A stretch of 64,000 nucleotides of DNA. It comes from Jaltomata sinuosa. Taxonomy: Eukaryota; Streptophyta; Magnoliopsida; Solanales; Solanaceae. The notes below the pieces were generated by a model. The model ran no database searches, was not told the DNA's origin, and saw nothing but the letters and a program-made list of their open reading frames with translations. This document shows, in pieces, positions 44,441 to 57,506 of the stretch. Every line of letters begins with the position of its first letter. Within the stretch, counting starts at the first letter, position 1. Location: NCBI GenBank assembly GCA_003996215.1, contig QJPP01007526.1:62001-126000 (forward strand), in the 5' to 3' direction. Position numbers and translations under genes: made by a program.

Positions 44441-45490
44441 ATGGGCTTAGACTCAAAATAATTCTTGTATATCAACGTTAATAGGTAACGGATTCCTTTC
44501 CTCAGGATCAAAACTGCACCACTTTTAGAAACTACAAGGACTATTAGTGCACCAAGGTACATTATAGGGACGATTTTGATCTAAACCCAAACTTAAGGGA
44601 CTATTTTGGTCTTTTTCTCTAATATTCACTTGATAGGATTAATTAACACAATACCTTCTTTGTTACTATATAATTGTGATATCAATGGGGTTTAATAAAT
44701 AATAGCAAAGTTGTCCAATTAGATTTTGGGCTCAACTCATACCCTAAAAACTAGTTCAAATAGATGATGATTGCCTAAATAAGAAGCTAAGGGTTCTGGT
44801 CCTTCACCGATATGAAATTCATTCCGTTCATCAAGAATTGTAATAAGACCTATACACAATACAATATAATACCTTCTTCTAATTGGTTTACGATTTTCTA
44901 TCAATGTACCATAAGAATTAATAGCAACACGCTCTCTCACGATGACATGCCATATTTTCTTGGCTTCAAAATTATAATTGTCACATGATATAGGATTATA
45001 GTTTACCATATATCACCCACTGTATATATCTTTTACTACAAAATTCTTCTCCATGTATATATATAAATATGGTATCAGGGACAAGAACACTAATACAAAA
45101 ATATATATGTTGCAAAAACAATTCATATGTGTGTTTGATTTGATGGGGAGATATCTTGGTTGACGACTCTTTTGTTTTACGTTTAAAATCTTATAATCGT
45201 ATTTATCATGAAGCTTGTATTCTCGCATGAAGTCGGATTTGCCCGTATTGTCGATCGGAATAAAAGTCAGATTAATTAAAATCTTTGTAATTCATGTTAT
45301 TCTCAGTATCGTTGTATGAGTATTAATCTATCCTTAGTTATGCAATTGTGCTATTACTTTCTTAATTGCTTCAATGTCGATTTACTAATTGTACAGCCTG
45401 GTGACAAATTTCTCTTTCAATTTCTTTAATGCAATCAAGGATAGATTGATAAAATTTAAAGTGAGAACTTCAAGTACTATTTCTTTCCCT
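44441..45490. other. Intergenic, nothing supported
   Basis: AT-rich. Contains dispersed-repeat text at 44,500-44,630 (GGACTATTTTGGTC) and 44,700-44,800 (TTTTGGGCTCAACTCATACCC, common in Solanaceae intergenic DNA). The short ORFs have no recognisable domain. Confidence 0.4.
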
Positions 45491-45494
45491 CTGT

Positions 45495-45625
45495 CCTAAT
45501 TTTGATGGACAATAGTTATCTGATATCTATTGCTAATGGGAAGTGGCAGATATATCCCGTTGAATTAATTGAGATGCATGCAAACTGACCGGACATCACA
45601 ATTTATCCAAATAAAATAAAATAAA
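45495..45625 (+). mobile_element. SINE 3' fragment
   Basis: Tail of the same family as 43,154-43,472: AGTGGCAGATATATCCCGTTGAATTAATTGAG..., then ACCGGACATCACA and an A/T-rich tail. Head missing. Confidence 0.6.
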
Positions 45626-45969
45626 TAAAATTGCACTATAGGATTTTAGCATACAGGCACAGGTATTCGTGCTTCTGAAAACATATACTCGATCCTAAAA
45701 TATTATTCAACCATGCATGATAATTCTTACCATCAAAGAATATATAACGCAACCTAGTTAATTCTTTAAAATAGAAGAATGAATTCATACACAACACATG
45801 AATGTCACAAGATATGATCAGACAACACATGAGTATTTAACATCAATTTAGAGTTAGGTAATCAAATTGGGACATAACTAGGATGCATTGTATTTATATT
45901 TCAAGCAGTAGTACTATATATTCCACCCAATTCCCCAAGCAAAACCATATCATACGTTGCAGTCTCTAA

Positions 45970-46172
45970 AAGGGCGTTTGGCCACGAAAATTGTGAATAT
46001 TTGAAAAAAGTAATTTTTATTTTGAATGTGAAAAATGATATTTGAAAATTGAAGTTGTGTTTGGCCATGAATACAAATTAAAGTCTTTTTAAAATTTTTG
46101 TGAGTAATTTTTGTGAAAATAAATATTTAAATTCAATTTGAAATCTAGAGTTTTATGGTCAAACACCCCTAA
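45970..46172. repeat. MITE with GGGCGTTTGGCCA ends
   Basis: Left end AGGGCGTTTGGCCACGAA and right end ATGGTCAAACACCCCT form an imperfect inverted repeat. A related element lies at 51,482-51,704. Confidence 0.65.
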
Positions 46173-46491
46173 ATATGTAACAATCAACTTGTCTGTTAAA
46201 AATATTATACTTATTATATTAAACATAAGGCTTATATTACATTTCCCATAACATATTTTCAACTTACACATAATTGAAACCATTATATATATGGTTGTTG
46301 TTTTTTTATCTGAACAAAGCTGAAAAATAATAACCAGGTCTAAAATCTTTCAGAGAAATTGATAAAAGTTAATTATCAAATCATGAAAACAAAAGAATTA
46401 TCGTTCTATTTTACATTTTAGTCCTTTTTTTTAATACATTAATCTCTGAACAATACTCCCTCCGTCCAAAAGAGGGAGTGGTGCTTTTAAC

Positions 46492-46781
46492 CACTACTAG
46501 AAATAAAAGTTTTTCCAACAATGAATTAATGAAAAAATTGAGATATATATAGAACATGATTTTTTCATTTATTTTTCATCGAACCAGCTCACTGAAAAAA
46601 CGCATGGTAGAAACTAGAAAATAGATTCTCACTGAAATAGTGAGAAACTTTCTAATTTTTTCATATGAAAATATTACTATTTTTTCTTTTTTCACTGATT
46701 CAATCAAAATATCTATCGAAATAGATACTGAACATTTTTCAGTAAAAAATTTCAACGAAAAATAATGATTTTTTTGTAATG
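46492..46781. mobile_element. CACTA-type MITE, 290 bp
   Basis: Left end CACTACTAGAAAT at 46,492 matches the CACTA (En/Spm) terminus; the right end TTTTTTTGTAATG is a degraded version of its complement. A 3-bp duplication AAC flanks it (46,489-46,491 and 46,782-46,784), the CACTA length. No coding capacity. Confidence 0.7.
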
Positions 46782-46784
46782 AAC

Positions 46785-47210
46785 ATGAGCAAAAATTATT
46801 AATTGGAAGAGGTAGTAACTAAAATTTATAAAAAGTAATTAAAGAGGTCTAATAAAAAAATTATTTGGTCCAAAAAGAGGTGTAATATGATTTAACCGAA
46901 CTTACCTAAACGTAGTGGAAATAACAATACATAATTACAAGAAGACCACACATTTCATACGGTGATATAGTTGATTACCAAGAGAAAAAACAATATTTTT
47001 TATTGTAATTTATATATAAGCTAATCTTTTAAACTGGGTTTGCTCTCATTCTCATTTATTTTGGCAGAAGTTTTCAAGTAATTAAAATCAAACAAAATTT
47101 CTTTCAAAAAGAAAATAATAATAGTAATAATAATGGACGATTGCATCTTTATAAGCTAATTAAAGAAAGAAGTTAAGAGAATAGCTATATGTACGATCAA
47201 AGATTAGTCA
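46785..47210. other. Intergenic, nothing recognised
   Basis: AT-rich without supported gene or repeat structure. Confidence 0.4.
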
Positions 47211-50200
47211 AGAGGATGCAATAAAAGAAAGGCTAATACATCGACAACCCCTTAAACTTAGTTATAAATTATATTTAGATACTCGAACTACAATTTGTTA
47301 TAATTAAGCACGTAAACACATGATAAAGTGTTTTTATTAGACACTTTCAGTTTAAATTTTAAAAAGACTTTTGTGTGTATTCTCAATTTGCCGAAGTTTT
47401 GACCAAAGTAAGCCATTATTTAAGCCAATTCACCAATATAATACGTTTTTTTGAAAATTTTCAAAACTAGTATAAACGTGTTTCTCAGTAACGTATTAGG
47501 CTGTTACTTTATTTTGACGGAGTAAACAGATATAAAACGTTACTGCTAGTAACGTTTTAAGGCTAAAACGTTACTGACAATAACGACTCTTTAGAATCCA
47601 GTCAAAGTCCTATAAAACGTTCTTTGTCAAGCATAAGACACCTACATTGAAGACCAATGTTGTCTCATAATCTACGATAAAATAGATTTATCCTCCCTTT
47701 TCATCTTTTTCTGGATTATCGAATTGAAGTTATATAAACGGGTGGATTATATTACTTTTTTTTTCAAACTCGAGATGTTAGAAGGTGCAAAACCAAATTG
47801 AAGCAATTTGCAAACCAGTATGTAGGAGATAGTCACATAAGTTAGCCAAGTTTGATCTCACTGCTTTTCGGATTGGTTTGATTCGGTTCTTTATATCTAC
47901 GTGAATGTGCACCAGCCAGCAATTTTCTTTTTTTCATACTTTTTGTTTTGTGACTTTACTTGAAACTTGAATTCATAAAATGTATAGCTTGTAAGAAGAT
48001 ATGCTCAACAAAGAGATCATAAAATTTTTAGCATGTTTAAATGCTTACAAGGTTGAATTTGTCGTGGCTTGTTAATGTATCTGATGCTACTGTTGTTGCT
48101 CTAGCTGAAGGTTGCAACAATCTGGTTGCTCTATTTTTTCTCGTCTCATAAGCTTTGTTGTGGTCTAGACGTCTGCTACCTGTTCATGAATGGCTCTTTT
48201 TGAAAACGAATCAAAAACCGAAACTGAACTGAAAAAATCGAACCAGAATTAATTCATTTCGATTTGATTTTCAGTTTTTTGGTATTTATGTCCACTCCTA
48301 CTTAGACATATTAATATAGATCTTCAATAACCAAACGAATAAACATCAGATCAAAATTTGCACAATATGTCCAACATCAAAGTAGTTTTTTCTCAAAACA
48401 TCTACTTAACAACAAAGGTGACAATGAAGTGGAAATGACTATACTTGAGCAACAAAAAGGTGAATCTCAAAGGAGCAACACCAAATTCATGAACCAGACT
48501 AGCTCATTTCTTTTTTGCTTTTACCATGCTAGTTAAGATAGTGATTCCCAGTCCCACAAAGCTTACGAAGGCTTCGCCTTCCTTGATGGTTCACCAACTT
48601 CGCTTGAATCCTCCGCATCAATTGGTATGCATTATTACTAGCCATAAAATAAAATACCTATAAAATGAAAAACACATACAAAAGTAAACTTAAATGTTAA
48701 CCCGAATTGTTAGTCAGACAAGATTAACAGCAAACCAAAGCAAAATTATCTAATAGGCAGAATCCAATGTTGGAATTCAATTTCATGTGTTCGTCATTGG
48801 GTTCTCCAATTTACACAAGAAAGAAGAAACAGAGTAGTTGTTTTAGTGTGAAGACCTCTTTCACTAATACAAAAACAAATGTGAGACAAGCTTGCTGTAT
48901 ATTTTTATTTTTATTTTTGACAAGGTAACCAACCCTGCTCCTGTGAAATAGCTCGCAAATAAAAGTCCTAAGACTATACAATAAGCAAAAACTACTCTGA
49001 CTAGGACAGAGATAACCAAACTCTAGTTGAATCTACAAGGTAGACGAGATCCTTTATCTGTAAAGAGGAGTTTTTTTAAAGTAAACTGATTATGAAAGGT
49101 GTCGGTTTGAATAAAAGACTACAGCTAAGAAGACAATTCTATGGTGTAATTACAACTCAAATCAGCACAGTTAAAAAGGGAGGGACCAATTAAATAGAGA
49201 TAACATAAAATTTAATGATAAATATACGACAGAGGAAAAAAGAAGATAAGAGAATTAAGAGAACTTTTTCTAGACAATGCCAAAGGAGCAAGCACACAAT
49301 GATAAGCAGGATAAAGTATCATCTGAATCTTTTAAACTAGTACTATTACGCTATACTAATTATTCATCAAACACATATCGGCTATTTGCTAAATCCAAAA
49401 TCGAAAAAATTAAAGGAGGCAGAAAAGAAAGTTTAAGAGTGTGGCAAGAATAATATAGCAGACGGAGAAGAAAAGGGCCTAAATGTAGAGATAAATGTTA
49501 CAATTTTAACAAGGTCGGGTTTTATAAGGATAGAAATGCAGCTAATCCCAAGTCCAAATAGAGGAAAATAATTACTTTAGGCTGACAGCCAGTGTAAAAT
49601 CAATCTAACGATGATGAATCCTCTACTTAAAAACACAACACAATAGAATCAGAGTTGCTCGACTGAATCTATTTAGCAGTATTTTACACTACAAAAACGA
49701 TATAAATCCGAGAAAATAGAATTTCATAAATCCAATAGACTCTGGAATAATTTTTTCAACTCAAAGTAAATCCTTTCTACAACATTGCTCATTCTTGTTT
49801 TCTGGTTTATCTAATTTTGTTGGGTACTGAAATTTAATACCAAAGAGAAGTATGAAGGGCGGCAATTTATTTCGAAATCTAAGCTAATTTTTAATTATAG
49901 CTCATTCAATCAGCACAATTAATGAAGAAATTGCGGGACTATTGAAACGTAATCGAAGCACTGAACAGTATGTCCTCTAAACTGAAACGTAACCGAAGCA
50001 CTGAACTGTATGTCCTCTAAATTGGCGTAATATTGAAACATAATCCAAGCATTCCTTCTACTATTTTGTAAAAAAAAATACCTTAAACACAGAAAAATCT
50101 TCGTTCCTTATAAAAATGTCGTGAACCGTCTTTTCCCGGCGACACTAGTGGCGAGGATTGGGAACGAGCGGAGAGGGTTGAGAATCGTAATAATCTCAAA

Positions 50201-50770
50201 CCCTTGTAAACGCGTAGAGCTCGACGGTGATAACCATTAGCACCTCATACGGGTTTCTTCTGAGTAGAGGAGTATGGGGAGATGGAGGGGTCTGCTCGCC
50301 GGAAGTTCTCCAGTTGGAGGCGGTGAGGTTTGAGCGAGGTGAGAGAGAGAAGAAGAGGACAGAGAGAGGCGGTGGTGTGTGGTAAAACCCACAGCAGATA
50401 CGACATCATTTTGCAACTTGCAAGTGAGGGGAGATAATAAACGAGGGTCTAAATTATGTTTCAAGTCAAAAACGTTACTGCTAGTACCGTATATTTATTT
50501 AACGCCATCAACAATTGTGTTTCAGATCGTTAACTTTTTTTCAATAAAATATAGCCTAATAGTTTATTCTACTTCTGAAAATTTTCAAAAAAATATATTA
50601 TTTTGGTGAATTGATTTAAATAATAGCTTATTTTGGTCAAAAATTTTAATTTGCCATTACATAAATAATTATGGGTTTAGCACTTAAATTATGTCACATT
50701 CTTTAATTGTATGCATTAGCCTCAATAAGCGGTAAAACATCATACTTGTTCCAATTGAATTTTAAATATG
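47211..50770. mobile_element. Possible Mutator-like element with captured sequence
   Basis: Inverted arms: 47,385-47,560 is similar to the reverse complement of 50,470-50,655 (TTTTGACCAAA.TAAGC.ATTATTTAA, AATTCACCAA.ATAAT, AAACGTTACTGCTAGTA). Outer ends read AGGCTAATACATCG and, on the other strand, AGGCTAATGCATAC. The interior holds GC-richer text at 48,540-48,640 and 50,110-50,420 unlike the surroundings. No transposase, and no target duplication was found, so class and limits are tentative. Confidence 0.5.
50110..50420 (-). other. GC-rich gene-like fragment
   Basis: Distinctly GC-rich with CT-rich text on the minus strand, like the 5' end of a plant transcription unit, and short open frames but no domain I recognise. 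Placed just inside the right arm of the possible Mutator-like element. Confidence 0.4.
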
Positions 50771-51087
50771 TATAATTATAGAAGATAACATATTTTACGT
50801 GATTAACTTAACTATCCAATAGACGTTTGAGAACACACACATTTTTTTCCTGGCAATTGTGGAAGGGCGTTAGAGTATGCAAAGATTCAACATCCTGTTA
50901 TAGCACAAGGGGTAAAAAAGGTTACACTGGCTGTAGCGGGTGCAGATACTATTCTCGTTGAGGTTAAGCCTCCCAAAAAGTTCGATTAGTATTACTTTAT
51001 GTTTTAAGAATCATAACAAGTCAATAAACATAAGGATGATAACTACTGTATCTTATAACAGAAACTGTGAGATCTCTAGTAAGAAAT

Positions 51088-51322
51088 ACTCTCTCCAGTT
51101 TACATGACACATTTTCTTTTTAGTCGATCCTAAAAAGAATGACAAATTTCTATATTGAGTAAAAATTTAACTTTAAAATGTCAATTTTATCCTTAATGAG
51201 ATGATTTATAGCCACACAAACACGTATGACTTGTTTTAGACCACGAATTTCAACGGTCTTCTCATATTTCCTAAACTCTATGCTCAATCAAACTATCTCA
51301 TATAAATTGAGATGGAGGGAGT
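51088..51322. mobile_element. Stowaway-like MITE
   Basis: Ends TACTCTCTCCAGTTTACATGACAC and AAATTGAGATGGAGGGAGTA are inverted repeats of the CTCCCTCCGT type with TA at both borders. About 235 bp, no coding content. Confidence 0.8.
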
Positions 51323-51481
51323 AATTAATTTGAATATTACAGTATGTGGATAGCATAAGAAGAACTCAGGGAGATTATCAGGAATAAAGGATTGGTCCAT
51401 TGGTGTCACCACTTTTTCTCTCACCTTTTCTTCTCTGGCTAAATCTTAATACCTTAAAAATATTGGCTCAACTACAATACT

Positions 51482-51704
51482 TAGCTTGCGTTTGACCATA
51501 CCTTTTGAAAATTTATTTTTAAATATTTATTTAGTCATGAAATTTGATTCAAATATTTAGCCAGTTTGTGGGACTCCCAATCACTTAAGTTCAATATTTT
51601 TTCCAAGTAAAAGGCATGTCCAAATACAAATTTTAAATTCCAAAAATCACAACTTACAAAAGCTCAAAATTTCAAGTTTCTAAATCTATGGCCAAACAGA
51701 AGCT
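51482..51704. repeat. MITE related to 45,970-46,172
   Basis: Ends GCTTGCGTTTGACCATA and TATGGCCAAACAGAAGC are inverted repeats; interior AT-rich. Confidence 0.65.
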
Positions 51705-52779
51705 TAAACAAAGAAATTCGTATATGCACTCATACATACACACTATAGAAGTGTAAGAAGAGAGAATACAAATGAGCGTTATTAAAGAGAAAATGAACCC
51801 TACCTCTCACAATAGTACACTATTGCTTTCTTGTTATTGGTATGGAGAAAAAGACATCATTTTTGCTCAGATTTAAAGAGCGGAGATGGGTATAGTAGTA
51901 GTTCAACCACGGACATAAATCACAGAAAATCGAATTACCAAATTGAGATTTAGCGTATCTAAGTTTGATTATTGTATCAGACCGAACTATTTGGTATCTA
52001 TTTTTGATTGTTGATTATCGAATTATCAAAACAATTTTGGAAATAACGAAATTCCATCCCTAATGAATTGTTTACCACATGTATAGGTCATATTAACAAG
52101 TTTTGATGTCTTGATAGACCTATACCGACAAATTCATAGTGTTAGGACTTGAGAGTGGAGATGTAACGTCTATTATACGTGATTTCTCTAAAATCTAACA
52201 TGTCAAATGTTGGACAAATTATGAACATGTCTTTGTCAAATATCTTTTCCTTCAATACGTAATTACTGTATCGAAGTTTGATTCACCAGACTGGACTTTG
52301 AAAGTTCAATATTTGGTATCTACTTATAATGAAAAAGTATTTCGTCAAATATGTTCTTTCTTGATAAATAATGTAAAAAGTGTTCCTCACATCCATTTAC
52401 AAAGAGAGAATTTCTTGGCTTGGAAACTTTCTTATTCGATTAGAAGTACCTACTCTTTCCATTTTGAAGAAATTCCCTAGTCACAAATCACAACCAATTT
52501 TTTTTTCTTCAATTGAAAAGCCCCAATTGAATTTCTTATGACATTTCCTTCCTCTTGTCCTGTATTACACTTACAAAACTAGGACAGATAGTTATCTGAG
52601 TCTTTTTTAAAAAGATTACTATTATATATGCAATAGATATTTTTGTAGGATGGAACAAGAAGCGAAAGCAAAGCAATTTTAAGAAATGCTGTTTCGTCAA
52701 ATACCGGAATTTTAATTTGATGCTAGCATACAACTTAAATTGAATTCAAGATTGATTAGAACAGAAAAAATTAAAGTAC
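51705..52779. other. 3' flank of P450 gene 1
   Basis: No gene. The part 52,540-52,680 (TTCCTCTTGTCC.GTATTACACTTA.AAAACTAGGACA) is repeated at 58,785-58,880 and 63,565-63,648, marking the tandem duplication units. Confidence 0.6.
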
Positions 52780-54427
52780 TTAATAAAGATGGAGGGGAAG
52801 TCTTGGTTCCATGATCATAGATATGGGCTTCTTTGGGTGTGTAGTCAATCCATAAGTTTCCTCCATGCTTATATCTTCTGGCTTCATATTTCCTGCTAAT
52901 TTCCAATTGAATCCATGCAATAAGTTAGCCAATGTTGTTCCAACAACTTTCATACCAAGGCTATACCCCGGGCACCTCCTTCTTCCGGACCCAAATGGCA
53001 ACATTGTGAAATTTTGGCCTTTTATGTCTATGTTATTTTCTATGAACCTTTCTGGAATGAACTCTTCTGGCCTATCCCAATACTTTGGATTTCTTCCTAA
53101 AGACCATGCGTTTACATAAACAGTTGTCCCTTTTGGTATGTCATAACCAGCAACATTACAGTCCTCAATGGAGTAATGGGGAGGAATCAATGCACATAAA
53201 GGGTGAAGTCTAAATGTCTCTTTGATTATGGCATCTATATAAGGTAGCTGAGAGAAGTCCTCTTCTTCTACCCATCGTTCTTTTCCAATGGCTCTGTTGA
53301 GTTCTTGATGTGCCTTCTCGATGATGTTTGGTCTCCTCAAAAGTTCTTGAAATGCCCATTCTATTGTTAATCCTGAAGTATCTGTTGCACCAGCTAGCAA
53401 GTTCTGCCATTGATATACAGCAACAAAAGTACCAAGTATTAACGATAAATCAAGAAAATGGTATATCTATTTGATTGTCATGAAATATTGTTCTAGTCTT
53501 AGAGAAAATATGTAAACTTACTTGTATTAATCCCATCAGGCTATCAGTAGTAAGCTTAGTTTCAAGATTAGGGTCATCAGCAAGGTGCAACAGAACATCA
53601 ACCATATCCTTTGGAATATAATCCTTCTCTGCTTGTCTTTTTGCCTTGTGATCTTCAAGTACATATTTGTAAAATTTTGTCGAATTCTTTCCTAACGCCT
53701 TCATTCGCTTTGCGTATCCTTGCAAGTCAAACCAACTAAGCCAAGGTATCCAATCCCCAAGATTAATCACCCCACCAAAAAAAAACCACTCATCCAACAT
53801 CCATTGCAATGTTTCAAGTGTTATTATTGAAGCATCTGAGTTTGAATGATCACTAAAGTACGTGTCACTCATAACCAACCTACTTATAGTGCGAAGAGAA
53901 AATCGAGGTAAATGGTCTTTAAGCAAAACAGATTTTCCCAAGAGAGGAAAAAGACTAGAAATTAAAATTCGTCTTTCCTCAACACGAATATACTCTAATG
54001 AATCAAGCCTTCTGGCATTAAATATCTCGGTTAGGTAGATTTTTCTAGCTTGACGCCAGTGTGCACCGTAAGGCGCCCATGTCATGTCTGAGTAGTTAAA
54101 GCTAATGTACTTACCAGCAGCTAATGCAGGACGAGAAGCAAAGATAGCATCATGTGTTTTAAATATCTCTTTAGCCATTTCTGGAGATGAAGCTATCAAA
54201 ACAGGCTTGGAACCGAACTTTAGGAACATTAAATCTCCATATTTTTGAGAAAGATTGTGCAAAGACTCATGTGGGAGTGAACCAAGGAGGTTCAAATTGC
54301 CAATAATTGGCCATGGCCTTGGACCTGGTGGTAGTTTTTTTTTGGGATGGTTCAACTTTTTTGAGAGAAAAGCTAATGTTATTAGCCATGCGCCAAACAC
54401 TATGAAAACCCAAGATATCTCCATCAT
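52780..54427 (-). CDS. Cytochrome P450 monooxygenase, CYP71 clan (probably CYP92), gene 1
   Basis: Two exons: 53,522-54,427 and 52,780-53,403, with a 118-bp GT-AG intron (donor GTAAGT, acceptor GGCAG), giving 509 aa. Start chosen at MMEISW (54,427); an ATG at 54,469 would add 14 residues before the membrane anchor. An ER-anchored haem monooxygenase using NADPH-P450 reductase. Features in order: hydrophobic anchor at about 5-22, proline hinge PPGPRPWPIIGN, I-helix oxygen-binding AGATDTS at the start of exon 2, ExxR (KETFRLHP), FIPERF, and haem loop FGSGRRRCPGYSLG with its cysteine ligand. All catalytic motifs are intact. Exon phase and wording suggest CYP92; family members oxidise fatty acids or terpenoids, but the substrate here is unknown. 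Confidence 0.92.
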
Positions 54428-54429
54428 TA

Positions 54430-55318
54430 ATGATAATGGATGGTTGTAGTTGAATAGGCAATAATTCAAGAAAGCTTGAGAATTTATAGGGCAACCTGCT
54501 AGTATTTAATACTCCCTGTCCCTATTAACTGGTATTTTTACCTTTTTATTTTTGTTCAAAATAAATGGTGTTTCCACATGATCAACAAGATATATATTAG
54601 TAATTGTTTTCTTCCAAATTTACCTATTTAGATAAGTGAGATCTTTACCTAATTAATAAATTATATAAATAGGTACTATCTAATTAAGGTTAAGTAAATA
54701 AAAATATATATCTTACTATTTAGGAGCACTGAAGATATTTTATTAAGGGATATGGTCAAGCTAAAAACATCATTTAATATGGATACAAGAATGGTAGAAT
54801 AGAGTTTAAATGTGTGCAACTCCTTTTGAAGCCACTTTTCGAAAGGCTAAAATTTAACTTCTGAGTATCGATAGTATACAATTTATATTCGTTTCCTCAA
54901 GTTAATGTTACACAAAACATGTTGATGTCTGTAGTAATTTTGTTCTGATAACATGAAGAATGCAATAAATAATTAAAAATTCACTGATAGTGTGAAACGT
55001 TTCTACACTATCGGCTCATATAAATTAGTAAATTAGTTGTTAGAAATTATAGAAAGTTATCTTTATTTTGTCAGTATAATCCTAAAGTTGTAAGTCCATT
55101 TTTTTCTTTGTGAAAGATAATGTTTGGACCACTGCATAATCTTATCTCTAGATGTGTTGTGTTCTCTCCACAGAATCAGCTTTCAAAAATTATGTCCAAT
55201 CGTACTTAAATGATTTTGAAATTATTGTTGTACTAGGGAATACTCATTTCTAGGCCCGTCAAATTGTACTGCATCTTTTCGTCACCTCATGTGTGAATTT
55301 CTCCGCAAGACAACAGTT
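54430..55318 (-). other. 5' flank of P450 gene 1
   Basis: Presumed promoter side of gene 1. One degraded MITE end (TACTCCCTGTCCCTATTAACTGG) at 54,509. Text near 54,985-55,060 resembles 61,060-61,130 upstream of gene 2. Confidence 0.5.
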
Positions 55319-55326
55319 ATCTTCAA

Positions 55327-56060
55327 ATAGGGATGGCAATAGGGCGAGTGAAGCCTTGCGCTGCCACAAATTCAACCCGCTCTGTCCTTCCCCATTTAAC
55401 AATTACTTTTGTTTCTCAACCTGCCCCGCCCTATTTAGCTCCTCTATTTTTTTATATTACGTATTGTAATTCTTTTTCATTTGACGTCTTTTTAGTCCCT
55501 GTCAACGCAGCCATCATGCATATATATGCATTTCTTTTTCATCTGATTTTTTTAGTCTGTCAAATGAAACCCAAATTGAAAAAACTAGAGGAATATTCAT
55601 GTACGCAGTGAAATAGCTACATAAATCAAAGGGTGGTCAGTTGAACACCCTTCGTCAGAAAATTTACTATTGATACCAAGTACATATTTTTTGCTTCTTC
55701 TCTTCCCGTGATGGTCTTAGGAGAACAATTGAGCAGAGATACAGGTTCTTTTTCATAACATTTTGAACTCCATTACTACATCAAAAGAAATTAATTAACA
55801 TAAATTAGATTGGAGCTTGAGCACTTACAAGTCTGTGTTTCAGCATGCTACTAATTTTGTAGGCTTTCATGGGTAGCAGGTGAAAGGTTCTCTGCCAAAT
55901 TCGGTAGGCTTGGATTTGTTTTTTCCCCTCAAAACACACCACCTGCCCTGCCTCATTAAATTTTTAACAAAATTAATTTTGCTCCGACCTGACCTGCCCC
56001 ACCCAGCTAAGAGCTTGCCCTGCCCTGCCTCGTACTCGTCCTGTCTCATTGCCATGCCTA
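55327..56060. mobile_element. hAT-type MITE, 734 bp
   Basis: Ends ATAGGGATGGCAATAGGGCG and TCATTGCCATGCCTA are inverted repeats; target duplication ATCTTCAA / ATCTTTAA (55,319-55,326 and 56,061-56,068) matches 7 of 8. Subterminal CCCTGCCC/GGGCGAG-like repeats. No transposase. Confidence 0.8.
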
Positions 56061-56068
56061 ATCTTTAA

Positions 56069-56609
56069 TGATGATGTCCAAATACTCAAACGTCTTCTAA
56101 TTAAGTAGCCGTCTGGTCATAACATTTGAAATCCCAATTTATTTAAATTTTTTTATGATGAAACAAAGATTTTATTAATGAATATTTATGGGTATAATTG
56201 TGTTTCTTTTTTCATCCTTCTCTCTGAATTTTCTTCATAATTCGAGAGTCGTTAGTAGCATATTTCTCGAATGTAGGAAGTTTTGGACCTCCTTGCAATG
56301 TATTTGATTGCTAGGCGGCGACTTTGACAAAGATAATATTTGATGCTTTGATCTGCTTATGAATTTTTCATAATTTATGGGATTTTGAGATAGATCTCAA
56401 TTTCAAGTTTTGATTTGATATCAATAAAGTATCATGATTTTAAATTTCAAATTCTTTAAAATATAGGATTTCAAGTTGTGATTTTAATTATTTTTTTAAA
56501 TATAAAATTTAATCCATAAGTTAATATTTTATAAAAAAATGACTCATGCTTGACTTGAATAGATTATTTAATTTGTACAATGTGGAAGGATTATATTAGA
56601 GAATAACAA
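56069..56609. other. Intergenic, nothing recognised
   Basis: AT-rich with ATTTCAAATC-type text seen in several nearby repeats. No gene. Confidence 0.4.
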
Positions 56610-56617
56610 GTTACCAA

Positions 56618-57498
56618 TTTAGGGGAGTATATGGACCGGATTGGTTCGGATTTTTTAAAAATCAAACCAAATCATTAGTGTCGGGTTTTTAAATTTATAA
56701 ACCAAACCAAATCAATAAAAGTCGGGTTTTTCAACCTCGGGTTTTTCGGGTTATTTTGGTTTCCTAGATTTTTTCGGATTTTTTCGACTTTTTTTCCAGT
56801 AAAGTCTTCATACAAACATATAATTAACTTGTGCTTCAAATATTTCTTTATTCCTAGCGAGATACAACTATCTATGGTATTTAAAAAAAATATATATATA
56901 TATAAATGAGTGATGAAGATAAAATATTCAACCAAAACAATAATGAAATCTCATAGGATAAATATTGCATATTAATAAGTCATAATAAAAATAATCATAA
57001 TTTAACAGTATTAAGTCATGCTAAAATAAGTTTAATAAGTATTAACTATATGACTAAATATTAAATAGAAAAATAAAATTAGGTTATGTATTTATCAAAA
57101 TTAAAGAATAAATATCAAACATAATTGTATTCCTAGTGTTGAATTGAATAATTTTTAGTTAGCATTAATATTGATTTGAGCTTTATTTGAGTTACTAATA
57201 TCTATGGATTATAAAAACTTATTGGACCATTAAAAATTCTAAGTTTAAACTTGAAACAATATGTCAAAAGATAAAAACATTGAAAAAGTTTAAGAAATAT
57301 TTATAAATTACATCACAATAAATATTTTTATGTATAAAATATTTCTAAAAATAATATACACGTAATATCGGGTTATTTCGGATCGGTTTGACTTTTTTTA
57401 GTTAAAAACCAAACCAAATCAATTATAGTCGGGTTTTTTTGCGGTTTGGTTCGATTTACGGGTTGGTTCGGTTTGCGGTTCAGTTTTGTACACCCCTA
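56618..57498. mobile_element. hAT-type MITE with AAACCAAACC repeats, about 880 bp
   Basis: Ends TAGGGGAGTATATGGACC and GTTTTGTACACCCCTA; flanks GTTACCAA (56,610-56,617) and GTTACCAT (57,499-57,506) are a 7-of-8 target duplication. Both ends carry several AACCAAACCAAATCAA and TCGGGTTTTT subterminal repeats in opposite orientation, likely transposase-binding sites. No coding sequence. Confidence 0.8.
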
Positions 57499-57506
57499 GT
57501 TACCAT

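Noticed and set aside
44737..45009. 90-codon ORF on the minus strand, considered as an organellar insertion
   Set aside because: No match to a plastid or mitochondrial gene that I can recognise; the neighbouring text is common nuclear intergenic repeat.
45636..45830. ORF with FDGKNYHAWLNN, considered as a copia gag fragment
   Set aside because: The motif is only loosely similar to copia gag and the surroundings show no LTR, PBS or further gag sequence.
54469..54494. Upstream ATGs for the P450 genes (54,469 and 60,699)
   Set aside because: They would place 14-29 polar residues before the membrane anchor; the MEISW start fits the family.
55867..56068. Short ORFs in 55.9-56.1 kb
   Set aside because: They lie in the subterminal repeats of a hAT MITE.
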